Shown: piece after piece, positions 42,958 through 54,779 of the stretch | Layout: every line of letters begins with the position of its first letter | Numbering within the stretch: the stretch's first letter is position 1 | From: Ceriagrion tenellum | Lineage: Eukaryota; Arthropoda; Insecta; Odonata; Coenagrionidae | Assembly: GCA_963169105.1 (NCBI GenBank) | Contig: OY720636.1 | Span: 108,190,539-108,254,538 of the forward strand | DNA: 64,000 bases | Reading direction: 5' to 3' | Made by a program: the position numbers and the translations under genes | The notes under the pieces: generated by a model | Told to the model about the DNA's origin: nothing | Database searches by the model: none | The model's input: the letters and a program-made list of their open reading frames with translations, nothing else

Positions 42958-43795
42958 GTTAAGGGCAACCAAAGATTTAAATCAAGGACTTATAAAATTT
43001 CCGCGTTCGTTTCCAAACTTAAGCAAAGGCTCACCGAGCTAGTTCCGTCATCTTCTCATATTTGGCCTTTTCGCGTCTTGGTGTTAAGGTCGGATTACGG
43101 TCGAAGTTTCCTGACGTGACGGAATCAGGTGGCGTTCGCGAAAACTTTGTGACAGTTGTTGTAGTTGATAGATGTTGTGGAACCTCTTAAGGTCGCTTTA
43201 GACAGTACATTGTATTTTACAAACGAATGTATCATAGAATGTACGAGAAAATGAATGGAATTAGATCCCAATCTATTTCCTCTTCAGTTATTCACACAAT
43301 CATACGATTTGCCACCTTACACTGTACAGTTTCCCTCATGAAAGAGTTCATGCATTTATTTGTACAATAAAATGTACCATGTGAAGTGGCCTTTGCGTCG
43401 GCCTGATGATGAGCCAACCTTATCGAAGTTTAATTTTTCCGTCACGCTGCTTCTACGGCTGCTAATCGTAGGAAACTTTTTGCTCAGCACGTACAAAATT
43501 TAATTTCCAGAATGATCATCTTACTTAGTAGCTTTAGAGTTAGACCGTAATTAATCTTCTTGACTTGATTGTTGTCAGTGGTTTTATGTATATATTACAG
43601 TAATGTATGTAAATAATCTGTTGCATCTGTTAAGAACTCATAAACTTCCAACAATTGTCGCTGATACATCAGTGGTACTATTCTCCCCATTGAAGGGTAG
43701 ACAGCGAAAAACTTGAGCACCACCGTCACGTCATAAAACGTCGATCGTAATACCGACCGTGTTTGGGGGCAATTTTCTGCAGAGATCGTCTCGTA
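42958..43795. other. no gene recognised; possible motif relic
   Basis: AT-rich. The plus strand near 43401 reads GGCCTGATGATGAGCC...TTATCGAAG, which loosely recalls the CUGAUGA/GAA layout, but no helix II forms. Confidence 0.4.
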
Positions 43796-44415
43796 ATGCC
43801 GCGAGCATTTGGGACCCTGGTCATAAAGATTTAACCAAAATATTAATAAAATAAAAAGAAAGCTGCACGCTTCGTTAAAAACTGCTACGAGCGAACATGT
43901 AGTGAAATAAAAACAGAAAATCTCCAAAAGCCGTAAACAATTGGCACCCTTCGTCAATAAACACCAAACTTTGCTGTCTTGGTATGCTGGGAAAACCACA
44001 GCAGAGACCAACCACAGCCTCCTTGTGATGGCTTTCCGAACATGTAGTGTTTCACAAATTTTGGAGGGATTTTGTGGGAGCCCCTAGACACTCGGTGGCT
44101 ACATGCTAGGCTTAGGTAGCTTGAGAAATTCAGAACTGGTGTGTTTCAGAGCGACACAATCTTATCGTGACGCCTTATTATATCGACAGAAGCGATAAAA
44201 TAAGAGAGATACATTGCCTAGCAGATAGGTATAAAAACTCGTTCTTTCCGCGCAAAATAAGCGTCCACAATAAAAACTGAGCTCCACTAAATACACTACC
44301 AGGATACTTCTCACCATTTCTCCACCCAAACCCTTACATCTTAATACGGCTGGTGTCCTAACATTCCCTGCCACTCGCCCATGCGGCGGCTCACAGGGTT
44401 GTATGTAAATGTAGC
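43796..44415 (+). mobile_element. CR1/Jockey-group LINE 3' end, copy F (interrupted)
   Basis: Starts at GCCGCGAGCATTTGGGACCC (the AASIWDP codons) and runs to GGCTCACAGGGTTGTATGTAAATGTAG. A 132-bp insert at 43905-44036 splits it at CGAACATGTAGTG. After the insert the GGGATTTTGTGGGAGCCCC segment and the family's 3' block continue. Confidence 0.85.
43905..44036. mobile_element. 132-bp insertion with 13-bp target duplication
   Basis: CGAACATGTAGTG stands at 43892-43904 and 44037-44049. The insert begins AAATAAAAACAG and ends GGCTTTCC. It has no inverted repeats, no 3' poly-A in plus orientation and no recognised motif. In minus orientation it ends TTTTTATTT. It may be a short retroposed RNA fragment. 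Confidence 0.7.
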
Positions 44416-44496
44416 CTTAATGCTGGAAGCCAAACCTCCCCAGCAAAAGACGTTGCATTTATTTTTAACGCTATTATTCTCCGTTTATTTTTCCAG

Positions 44497-44547
44497 GATC
44501 GCGATCGTTGCCGCCTCTGCTGTGGACCTCCTCTCCAGAAAGACGGG
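44497..44547 (+). other. candidate 51-nt microexon
   Basis: A pyrimidine-rich acceptor (TATTCTCCGTTTATTTTTCCAG) precedes 51 bases that are open in all three frames, and G/GTGAGTAAGG, a near-consensus donor, follows. 51 is a multiple of three. Frame 1 reads DRDRCRLCCGPPLQKDG and frame 2 IAIVAASAVDLLSRKTG. It sits just upstream of a CT/CpG island. Strong acceptor/donor pairs at this distance do occur by chance in 64 kb; no neighbouring exon is identified. Confidence 0.3.
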
Positions 44548-44559
44548 GTGAGTAAGGCC

Positions 44560-45160
44560 TTGACTCGTACTTCTTCCTCGCTTCGTAAGGAAAAGAAAGC
44601 AATGTGGGCGAATATGCGTTTCCCCGCTGCTGGCTGCTTATTCCTTCGCGTTTGTTGTTCTCTTCTTTCTCTCTATTTCGAGAGAGGTTTCCAGTAGTTC
44701 TCGTTCGGGCTGTTGTGTGCCCCACTATCCCGGAGATGGGGCCGCCCCGAGGCAAAGGCTCATCCTCTTCGCATATGCAAGGGGGTCGGTGGGGCCCTAT
44801 TTTTGTTCTCCTCCTCCCTCAGTTACGCTACAGTATCCCCTTCTTCTAGACTCCCCCCGCCTCCGCCACGCCCACCTCCTCCCAGAAACCCTCCCCGCAA
44901 CTTCCGACTCCTTCCGCCTCGCCGTCGCATACAACCCTCTCTCTCTCTCTCTCCCTTTCCTGTCCCCGTGTCTGGCGACGGTCGAGATTGTCCCCGACGC
45001 CTCCTCTTGCCCCTGTAGTCGTCTCTACCCTCCCCCCGACCCTGCTCTTTTATCGCAGCGGAAATCTCTCCGGGGGCATCCCCCTTCTCCATCCAGCGCC
45101 TCCTCTTGGGCCAGGCCACGCTCCTTCCGCCTCTACATTTTTACAGATTGTATATCATAG
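44560..45160. promoter_or_regulatory. CT/CpG-rich island
   Basis: Strongly pyrimidine-rich plus strand with (CT)n at about 44938-44956 and CpGs. Three plus-strand frames and the minus strand are all open over about 300 bp, giving proline/arginine-rich nonsense. It is the strongest of the CT islands. Confidence 0.35.
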
Positions 45161-46530
45161 AAAAATTTCAAATATATTAAAAAGTTTCGCCGTGACTTTA
45201 ATTTTTTGAATCTGTGCAAATGGTAGCGCTAGATAATGTTTAAACATTTTCGTTCATTAACAAAAAAGTATGCGTTAAAAAATTTGCGTTGCCATTTTTT
45301 GTATTTTTATTAATTCTCGCAGCTTTTGGTGGAAAGTCAATGCTGTAGATTACGTAGTTTTCCCTAGGCTGAGGTGTCGATTATTGCATTAATTTGTAAA
45401 TACATTTTTGGTTTTATCATGTAATAAAAATATTGCTGAAATTGCAATCAAATTTTATTTAAAGTGGTGTATAAAGTATTGCACTAGCATTTACAATGAC
45501 TAAGATATAAATTTTCAAAGTACAGCGGCACATCATTTTGACGACGACAGTAGAGCAAGCGTGGAAGTTAACATTACCTGTGGCGCAGAACGGAGTGCTT
45601 ATACAGAGACGGCTGAAATAATTGTTTCGGGGATCGGTTTAGTCATGGTGGAAAGATTACTTTCGATATCACCTGCTTGGAAAATACAATGGCCTTTACT
45701 TTTTTCTGCAAGTATTTCAGTACTGCATTTTCATTCTGCGTTAAAGTCGCATTGTATCTTGGGAGCTTTTGATCACATGACTCCGAGCTAGAGTTAAAAG
45801 TTAAAAATTGAAGTTTAGAATCGAGGGAGGTGGACTCCTTGAAGTAAATGTAAATATTTATTTTTTGCCGGAAGTGTTATTATTGTTGGAGATTACTTGA
45901 AGATAAGATTCATGTCTGTTCAGGCATTGGATAATGAGAATTATAACAATTCTCACACTTGGTATGCTCACTAATGGCACATTTATATTTAATGTAATTT
46001 ATATACATGTATAAAATTGTCGAATGCCTTTGGAATTCGAAGAGTGCGATATGTTTATGCACTGGTATTCTAATTTTGGCGATTTTAAAATTTTTATTCT
46101 AATCTTATTGCTTACTTCCGTGATTTATATCTTCGGGAAAGAGCAGAAATCAACGTGTAAGTATTCCGATATCGTGAACTAACGATGTGTATCGAGAAAG
46201 CTCTTCACTCGCTATTTACGTAGGCTCAACTTCTATGGATGCCTTGAATGAAGCAATATCTCGATGCTTATCGTGAATTTGTGGACATATTTGTATTTAC
46301 GCATCTCTCACGCATGTACGCATCTTGTACGCATAAAAATAGATAGGACAAGAGTAACCTAGCAATTGAGGAAAAAGCCGAATTTCGCTAATCAATGGGG
46401 TTGCTCTCCATACTCCTCGAGAACTACTGGCATTAATGAAGATTAAGCGTTTGTACAAATTAAATGAAATATAAGGGCAACACACATGTAGGTTACATTG
46501 AGTTTTAGAATTATTTTATATCAACAGTAA
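45161..46530. other. no gene recognised
   Basis: AT-rich DNA without motifs or repeats that I can support. Confidence 0.5.
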
Positions 46531-47220
46531 TAGGTAAGATGTATACGAAAGATGGAAGAATAGATGAGGAGATAAAAAGACGAGCGAATGCTGGAAGGAA
46601 AGTGGTAGGTAGCATGTGGAGCATATGAAGGAATGAGTGCTTGTCTAAGGAAGCGAAAATTGCCGTGTACAAAAGTGTACTTCTTCCCACTTTGCTATAC
46701 GGTTGTGAAACATGGGTATGTCAGGATAGACATAAGAGTAGACTAAACGCCGTGGGTATGAGTTATCTGAGGAGTATTTGCGGAAAAAGTAGGATGGATA
46801 GGGCCAGGAATGAGTGGGTCATGAATGAATGTGGGTTAAATGCTCCAGTAATGGACGTGTATGAAAGGAGTGTGCTTCGCTGGTTTGGCCATGTGGAGAG
46901 AATGGATGAGAGTCGAATAACGAAACAGATATATGAGAGTAGAATGAATGGTGTGAGAGGTAGAGGTAGGCCGAGAGAGTTGTGGTATAATGTGGTCGAG
47001 GAAATTCTTAGGAGGAGGAATATGAGAAGTTTTAGAAACAGGAGGGCGTGCATGAAACAGTGTATGGGGGTAAATGAGGCAAAAGTGGTTTGCAAGGATA
47101 GGTCAGTATGGAGGAAATTATTGATGCATAGTTAGGTGTACAATTATGTATTAATGAGTGAAACATTTTGACTGTGCCTACCCCGGAAGGGAACGGCGTG
47201 ATGGGTATGTATGTATGTAT
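46531..47220 (+). mobile_element. RTE-like LINE 3' end, best-preserved copy
   Basis: One plus-strand frame runs from GKMYTKDGRIDEEIKRRANA through a single TGA (near 46626) into a 164-codon ORF (46641-47135). It holds KEAKIAVYKSVLLPTLLYGC, ETWVCQDRHKSRL, the LRSICGKSRMDR block, VLRWFGHVERMDES, and GVRGRGRPRELW. These are the C-terminal reverse-transcriptase/tail motifs of LLYGCETW-type LINEs. The 3' UTR is about 70 bp and ends in (GTAT)n at 47203-47220. Only one stop suggests recent insertion. It is 5'-truncated, and no confident target duplication was found (CAGTAA on both sides at most). Confidence 0.85.
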
Positions 47221-47439
47221 CAGTAAAGACAAGAACCGTCACAAGTTCAAAGCGACGAAAAACATGTCTGTAAACGTTAAATATTGTAGTGAAACTTAAA
47301 TATTTCAAGCAATAAGGTCGCTTTCGGAAAAAAATTTCGTTAAGATTTCCGCACGCAGTCTTCTGATGAGGTTTTCACGGATGTAGTACGATATTATCTA
47401 TGCCACTTGCAAACCTAATAGAAGTCTATTGTTTATATC

Positions 47440-47510
47440 CCGCCGAATTTCGAACCGTGATCCATAGCGTACTACTAGCCGTATTGACTCAGCCGTAGAA
47501 GTTCGTGATT
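47440..47510 (-). other. possible tRNA-derived SINE relic
   Basis: The minus strand has GGCTGAGTCAATACGG, an A-box-like stretch, and about 40 bp on GGTTCGAAATTCGG, a B-box with an inserted base. The distance is right for a tRNA head, but no cloverleaf was resolved. Confidence 0.3.
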
Positions 47511-48052
47511 ACTCAGCGAAGCGTTACTTGTTAGCGATGCATTAGATCCTGTCATGGAAGTCAACTACCATATGTGAAGGCGCCTTAACCCACTTGGCCA
47601 TACTACACTGTGCCCTTGATAGGACTGAGCGAAAGATATTTCCTTTCGGAGATTGCCGACAGATGCGAGGTATGTATCGACTTAACGAAAAATCTATGTA
47701 AGTTTATGAAATTGCGTTTATGATTCCGTTTAGGGTCATGTTAGTTGCCTTTTTTACCGATTGTCGAAAGATTAAACATAATTTTGTTAATTGTTATATT
47801 TGTACCTTTTCGGAGTGAGTACTTCTTTGAAATTATAAAAAAAAATTTAGCTCTTCCCTCGGGACTGAAAGACCCACTCGGGACTGAATGGAATCCGCGT
47901 AAATGATTAGCGGGTACATGAATATATATTATGGCTTTTAATGTTTGGAATCGTTGCCTAGGTTATGTGTTGCCTAAATTTCCACATTTAGTTCACTCAG
48001 TCCTTGGCACCACTTAGAAAAAAGTCTTCTCAGTCGACTTGTAAATGGCCGT
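47511..48052. other. no gene recognised
   Basis: AT-rich low-copy DNA. Confidence 0.5.
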
Positions 48053-48125
48053 TCTTGATTGTTGTTAACGTGAGACTGTGGTGAATACTCAATAACGATT
48101 GAAGAGATATGAACTACTTGATGCT
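48053..48125 (-). repeat. dispersed repeat family, copy 3 (inverted)
   Basis: Reverse complement of 2307-2375: AACGTGAGACTGTGG, then TCAATAACGATTGAAGAGAT, then GAACTACTTGATGCT match in order. Confidence 0.6.
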
Positions 48126-48940
48126 GTGAATAATAGATGACTATTTTTGAGACCTAACAGGTACTTTGTAAATGCTAGAGAGGAAATGTCTACTACAGGA
48201 AGTGTGTAAGAGGTATAAGAAACTTCCATCGTGAGCGTTTTCTCTGCTGTGTGGAGATTTGACTGTTAATTTACAGCTACATTTTTTTGGTTTATTACCG
48301 GTTGAGAGCCTTAGGAATCAGAAGGTATGATCTAAATAGATTGATGTGGATGTTAATGTGTAACCTACTATTCATGTGTAGCCTCGGAGTAGGTTCAACA
48401 ATCTCTCCTTTTTATGTTATTTAAATGATAGTTATTTGCGCATTTTCTCATCCGTTGATGATATTGTCGGATCTTGGTTTTGAAATCCTGATAGTACTTG
48501 TATCCGTCTATTAATTCATTCCACTTTTTTCACCTCATATTATTATTAAATTGCAGTAGAATGATATTCACGAATACCTAATCAGTTAATTGTGCATTTT
48601 TGTAATTAAATTCTTTCTCTGTCCCCACACATGCTGCCTCCCACAATGTAAAATTTGATGACTGCTACAATGTAGCCATTCTGGCTTCCCTCCCGCCCAC
48701 AGCCACTATCATTAGTCTGAAGACATTAGAACAATGTTGCATCAGATTTTTTAACGCCCTCTGTCCACCTGGCCTCAACCGTTCCCATTAATTTTATCCC
48801 CCACATTTCGCTACATTGTTTCTTTCTCCCGAATAGGTCTTTGGCTCCTTCCCTCCCCGCCCTTCCCCACCCCTCCTACCTGCTCCTTCCCCTCACCGCC
48901 CCTCCTATACGATTCTTCCTCCTCAATCCTCATTCTATCA
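48126..48940. other. no gene recognised; C/T-rich at the end
   Basis: AT-rich DNA becoming pyrimidine-rich from about 48780. Confidence 0.45.
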
Positions 48941-48985
48941 CTGACGACGGTGCGGGCGACCCACCGAAAATTTTAAACTCGTGAG
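48941..48985 (+). repeat. solo hammerhead-like motif
   Basis: The plus strand reads CUGACGA, C, GGUG, a 10-nt loop, CACC, GAAAAUUUUAAAC. This fits CUGANGA - N - helix II - GAAA, the same layout as the Penelope-linked repeats, here without an inverted partner. It lies 50 bp before the long (TA)n tract. Confidence 0.45.
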
Positions 48986-49028
48986 TTTGCTTTTTTATGT
49001 TTTATGTTTAGTGTCACCCTGTGACGAA

Positions 49029-49032
<4 letters not shown>

Positions 49033-49116
<84 letters not shown>
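49033..49116. repeat. (TA)n microsatellite, about 84 bp
   Basis: Uninterrupted TA dinucleotides; a 71-codon ORF across it (Y/I repeats) is spurious. Confidence 0.95.
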
Positions 49117-49119
<3 letters not shown>

Positions 49120-49621
49120 GTAGACCGGACGATATTAAAAAAGAGTGTAATTACGTCCCGCGTGTAATATTACATTTTTTACCCATTGCATTATGATTAC
49201 TGGTAAGTAAAACCGGTAAGACGTGATTATTTACGATCTGTAGACTGTAATTACATTTGAACTGCCGTCTTTCATCACTAGAGTGCGACTCAATTGAAAA
49301 AGATGTTTGTTTACGGAATACTAGGCAACGGTTTTTGGCGACTAGTCGAGAATCCATAATGTATATTCATGGGCGGGTATTCTCTTTATGCTGTTGCCTC
49401 AGAGATGGGCAAACATGTCGAAAAGTATCAGTTAGAGAATATGTCAAATTTTCATGGCTACCTTTTTACGACATTTTTATTTGTATTATTTTTGCTCTTA
49501 TAAGTTTTATTCTTATCGCAACTTGTGTCATGTCGTAACTTATTCTCTGTAATGTCATTTTTGGGTGACCAAATTGTGATCTGTGAGTATGTTTTACGTT
49601 TCATGGAGGCACAGTGTTACT

Positions 49622-49858
49622 TCAAAGGGTTACATGAATGTCGCATATCTCAGTGTATGCAGAGGAATCCACATAACTAGTCCTCCATCGCAGCTGTAAT
49701 GCGTTCCTCACATCGGTGATTTGGTACGGTTCGTATGCGATGGTTTCACCTAGCGATAATTCGCCACCAAGCTTTTCAATGTATCTCATTTGGAAATCGA
49801 GTTCTTTCTTTTTAAGTTTGGCTCTCTGAATTCTTCCATGAACCGTGGATGCAGACAT
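49622..49858 (-). other. unrecognised ORF with coding-like sequence
   Basis: A 78-codon minus-strand ORF with an ATG start preceded by an in-frame TAG. It reads MSASTVHGRIQRAKLKKKEL, then DFQMRYIEKLGGEL and ends YTEICDIHVTL. The charged N-terminal third looks helical. The AKLK..EL..QMR pattern is shared with the ORF at 6893-7141, with synonymous codon differences. No family is recognised; chance remains possible. Confidence 0.25.
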
Positions 49859-52800
49859 CTACGAATAACGGAGGCATGAGTGTACTCGATCTTTTGCAGT
49901 TGTGACAAACGAAATCTGTTCACTTCTTGGTGGAAATCGTGGTTATTGGACCAATAAATGAGTTTTACAAAGTTCTCGCCGGGGGGAGAAGCGGGAAGTG
50001 AGAAACCAATTTAACTCCGACTGTTGAATTTGTTTCCGACTTCACTGGTTTTCCAAGGGCTGAAAGTTTGTAAAAATTTCATTATTTGACCCAATTTCTT
50101 AGGATTGCGCGGGAGAACTTGTGTTTTTTTTATTGAAAAAAAACAGCATTTCGTTCATATTCTATTGACTGTCTCATTGCATTTATATTGTCTGTTGACC
50201 TCGCGGAGCATTCATTTCATTTTAGTATGCTACCTCTTGATTGGTAGGTTTTTGCTCAGCACTCATCCAAACTCCTTGATTTCTGGCATATCGTTGCGTT
50301 TTTCCTTCTATACACGATCTGTCATTAGATCCCTCTTCAAGTCCTCATATCATCTTCCTCTTCTTATTCCGTCCATAATTCCTATCCTCTTCCTTCCTAT
50401 TCCACGCCTGCCAAGTTTTCTCCCCTCTATTACCCTCTTCAACATTCCCTCTCTTTTCAAAACGTCCTTTAGACATTAAAGGAACCGCGTTTTTTCATAT
50501 ATTCACTCTATCCTTCGGTGAATGCAATGATAAATTATCGTTTTTCAGTCGCATTTCCAGAAGATGGAATTAGAAGCTGGTAAGACACTTACAAATTCTG
50601 AGATTTCGTGTCCATATAATCAATATTTTAAATTTATCTCGTCCTCATTGAGGTCAAAAAAGGATCTGAGAGCTCTGAATGGCCCAAATGTTGAATTCAT
50701 CCTTAGGTTTATGCGAATGTAGATGTAGAAGTAATGTCAGCGATGGGAGATGTTGCTGAAATATATACATATCGCAGGGTAGGTTCTATTTTATCGATAT
50801 CCAACGTCGATATAATCTTCATCCGGGCGGAAATAGAGCGTAATGTCGTTGTCGAATGCGTAGGCTATCGGAAATGTCCTATGACCATTTGCCTTATTTC
50901 GATCTCGTTGTGAAAATTTCTTTGACTATTGGAAAGAGGAGTGGGTACGCTTTTATTCACGTTATATATATTAAATTCACATTGATACCTTCTATATCAA
51001 CATCGGTTGCATTGTCGTGGTTACCGAAGTAAAGCTAGCAAATATCATCGAGTCATATCGACCTCAGGTGATCAATGTCTTCTGTATCGATTCCTATATC
51101 AATTAATGCCTCGTGTAGGTCAAATATCTCTACTTTACTCGTTATGTAAAAATAATATCGTTGATAAGAATCCAGGGAGTGGATGAATTAATGATTATCG
51201 ATGGTAAATTTTGTGTCGATGTTTTTGATATCATCAATCGATATCTCCTCGTGGAGGTTGCAGGTGTGCCAACGAGCATCGTTGAGTCCTATTAGCCCTG
51301 GTGAAAACTCCACATGCGGTGCAAGTGAAAAGCCTTTTTCGGTGTGAAATTTCTTGGCGTCCATTATATCCCTTCTCCGGTGGTGCACCGAAAATTTGGC
51401 GGCATTAAATTTGCATACGCAGTCGTTCCCTTACCTTTTCGAGACCTTGCCATTTTCTCTTCAGCCGTCCTATCATCCTCTTCCGACACAGCTTGTTCAA
51501 GCTTCTCGACCATTTTGTGACCCACTCACTCTCCTCCTCTTTTTTGCTCTCCCGTCCGTGCATTTGTGGGCTCTCGCAAAACCTCGAACAGGCATTTCCA
51601 CGCGAAAGGCGAGGTGATCGCACAAAAACGTAAGAGGATCGGTCGGAATTATCATGCCCAATTGCGCCCCATACCTGAACGCGTCGCGATTGCATTCGCC
51701 GCTCGCCGAATTGGGCGGCAGAAAGCGGTGTCGGGTCCTTTTGTGATGCAGGTAATTCCACCTTACATTACGCCCATTATTTAGTTTGGGCCATACTTGC
51801 GAGATAGAACGGATAAATAGTGTCCTGTACGGACAGATAGTGGAAAAATATGTCTAGGAAATGAGTGACGGCTTCTGTAGCAGTTGAATATTTCATGGAC
51901 ACTTGATGAAATGCAATTTTACCTTTTTTGTAACAATAATTTTTATATAACTTCTTTTTATATAACCATAAATATTGGAGAACAAAATTCGGACCAAAGT
52001 TGTGCATAGAATCCAATAATGTAACCTTCTTGAATCCATTATCCATCTCGATATGCCGACCGGTGAGCATTCTAAATCAAATTAAACTTGCACATTTTAG
52101 CTTTCATAAAAAGGTTTTTTTCCACAAATAATTTGGAAAAAAACAGTATGAAAAGTTACTTTACATTTTGTTGCTATTTTCTGTACATTTACATGTCTTT
52201 ACTGTAAATAATCGCGTTTAATTTCAGTTTTTTGCGAAAGTCTCGTTTCTATATGGCCGATAAATACAGTTTTTCCCTCCCATCCGCCAATTCTTTCGTT
52301 TAGTAGAAGGATTATCAAATATATACAAGTAATTTTTATGGCAGACACATATTAGGAAACTCCTGACTGATACGTGAGTCATTGCAAATGTATTCCTTTT
52401 TTCTCTTTTAATATGGCTGACAGTTAATTTTTCTCTGAATGCATACTTTAAGTAATGGAAGGCGTAATCACAAACCTGCAAATGCAGAGTTGTCGGGAAA
52501 TATATTTTTAAGTGCACATTCCATCTTACTCGAGATGCCGACTGCTGCGTTATTTCATTGAAACGAGTGCTTTTTGACTTAAGTACGTATCTGAAGATTT
52601 TATACTAACTCCAGATTCATGATGAATACAGTTTGATACTCGCAAGAAGACTCTGATGAATAATTAGCTGTTCATGCAAAAATTGACGTATTTGCCCGGA
52701 AGAAAACATATCTTATTCCCGTGCTTAGTAATCCTAGCATTCTAAATCCTCGAACACCTACTGTCTGTAAAAAAAAGTCAGATACCTGAGTTCGAGATGC

Positions 52801-54779
52801 TCTATCGTCCAAAAGAGGAAACCTATTTTAATGCAGTGAAATTTATGAGAGAGCTTGTTCATGTCTACGTTGGATGATGTACGTTAACAAATCCTCCGCC
52901 CGTTTGTATTTCTTGTGCTTAATTTTTATCAAAAAAGCACCCTTTTTTGGCGCGTAAAATCCAGTTGTCCAACTTTGAGCGCTTGGGATACCCGTAATTT
53001 TCGTTCCAATAACTTGCAATTTTGATATAATAAAGCTAAATCTATTCCTAACTGTTTGCAGAAAACAAATTTTTTATGTCTCTAAAGTCTCTTTATCTCT
53101 AGTAGTGATGCCGTATGGCAGCGTCTCGCAGGTACGAACCATCCCATTAATGATCTTTGCTATTCTTTCCTCGAATCCAATATCGGTATAAGTCCCCGTG
53201 CTGTAAAATTGAAAAAATACGGCCAGTGTCTCGCAATCATTGCAGTTCGACTCAGTTTGTTACATTAAGAACTGAAAAAATGGCAGAAATAATTCGTGGT
53301 CTGTGATTGTGTTTATGTTAAATATTAATGGTAAAGTTGGATTTTTGTTGTAGTAATCAGTGGGAGCATCTTGTTTTTCCATAATTAGCGGGAACCTTAA
53401 AAAAATGTCATTTAAATCATTTTTTTATGGCGGAACCCCCTAAATGGCGATTTGGTTGAAATTGCCAGGGAACGGGAAACGAACCTCAGGTGTGGGATGG
53501 AATCTCTTCATTAAATTCTGTATCCTTCGCATTAATGATTAATTTTATTTATTTTTTTAATCCTCTCCGCGTTTTATGAGGATGGCGTAGGGGAACCGGC
53601 GCGATAATTTTTTCCTCTAACCATTGTAAAAAAAAGGGACGCCCTCAAATACAAACATTTGCCTCCCCTTATCGATTGTCGTTTTGTTATTTGCCTATCC
53701 TTTTCCGTTTGAGAAAAAAAAAGAGTTTATTTTTCCGGGAAGTTGAACGGGAGTAGTCCTTCTTTTATTCAAACATCTCACCGGTCGACTCGACTGTTTT
53801 CCTTTGGCCCTGTAGCAATTTGAGCGGAAATGCAGCGGTGGAATAAAACCGAACTTCGATGAGAATGGGACCTTTTGTTGTGTTTTCATTCGTCTTGTTT
53901 GGGCATTATTATTTCAAATTCGTTTTTTTAAAGCAGGAAATAGAAAAACGGTGTTCTTTTAAGGGAGGAAAGAACGTTGATCAATGTAAATTCTTTCTCC
54001 TACTGTCGACCTTCAATTTAACTAGATTTTCCTCCAATAAAAGATCACTATTCAGGAAAATTGAATGTGCCTACACTAGTGTATTTTTAATGAGGTGCTT
54101 ACTCACTCTTTATTTGAGTGTTTTTGTCGTTGGTGAAGCTTTAATGTTTTTTTCTTCTCATTATTTCTGATCATTTTATCTCTATTTATTTAAAATCGTG
54201 TTGCAGGTTCAGCAAATATCTCTCTCGTAATGACGACGTCATTTTCAAGGTTTTCGAATTTCTTTTTTTTATTTAAACGAGTCCGGTAGCGTCATCCGGA
54301 AGTAAATTCTCCCTCCCTTTATCTCGTGCTGTGGAATATCCATTGACTCATTGTATTCCTCTCGTCAGCAGATGATAAAACCACGAATGGTTTGTTTGGA
54401 AATGAATGCTGGAATTCGGTGCTGACATCAGGTTGTTCCCAGTTGAGCATGGGCTTTATGTAGTTACTGTAGGGCTGTGCTGTCCTCTGCAGGTTTATTT
54501 TGCTGACTGAACTGAGCTTGAGATTGAAATAAGGATCGTACTGAAATTTTGTTGCATTATTTAACCTTATTGAAACTAAATTCCACTTTCTCAGGTGAGA
54601 TGTTGTGGAACAGCATTATCAAATGATACGCAAAGGATTTCGTACTGTTTACTTCATTTACAAAAAAAGTAGTTTTTGTAATTAAAGTAGACATTACGAT
54701 ATCCTTGGTGTATCATTTATTGTTGAAACTAGGCAGAAAAAAGTTTGTACGCATGCAACAAGGTACTAACTTAAAAGAT
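49859..54779. other. mostly featureless; one weak exon candidate
   Basis: AT-rich low-copy DNA. At 51586-51748 (plus) a frame reads FHAKGEVIAQKRKRIGRNYH and ends SGPFVMQ before CAG/GTAATT, after a GAACAG acceptor-like end. The opposite strand is also open there (51405-51761), so base composition may explain both. A CT-rich ORF at 50105-50479 is low-complexity. Confidence 0.4.

Noticed and set aside
43401..43440. CTGATGATGAGCC as another hammerhead core
   Set aside because: No complementary helix II forms before the GAAG.
44713..45160. Long proline/arginine-rich ORFs in three plus frames and on the minus strand
   Set aside because: All frames are open because of CT/CpG-rich composition; there are no motifs.
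46763..47095. 110-codon minus ORF
   Set aside because: Antisense of the well-supported RTE-like coding region at 46641-47135.
49033..49116. Tyr/Ile repeat protein
   Set aside because: Translation of a (TA)n microsatellite.
50105..50479. 124-codon ORF rich in L, S and P
   Set aside because: Low-complexity reading of CT-rich DNA without motif or start context.
54220..54260. CTTGAAAATGACG on the minus strand as a hammerhead core
   Set aside because: CUGANGA is absent and GAAA is replaced by ACGA; only a short hairpin remains.
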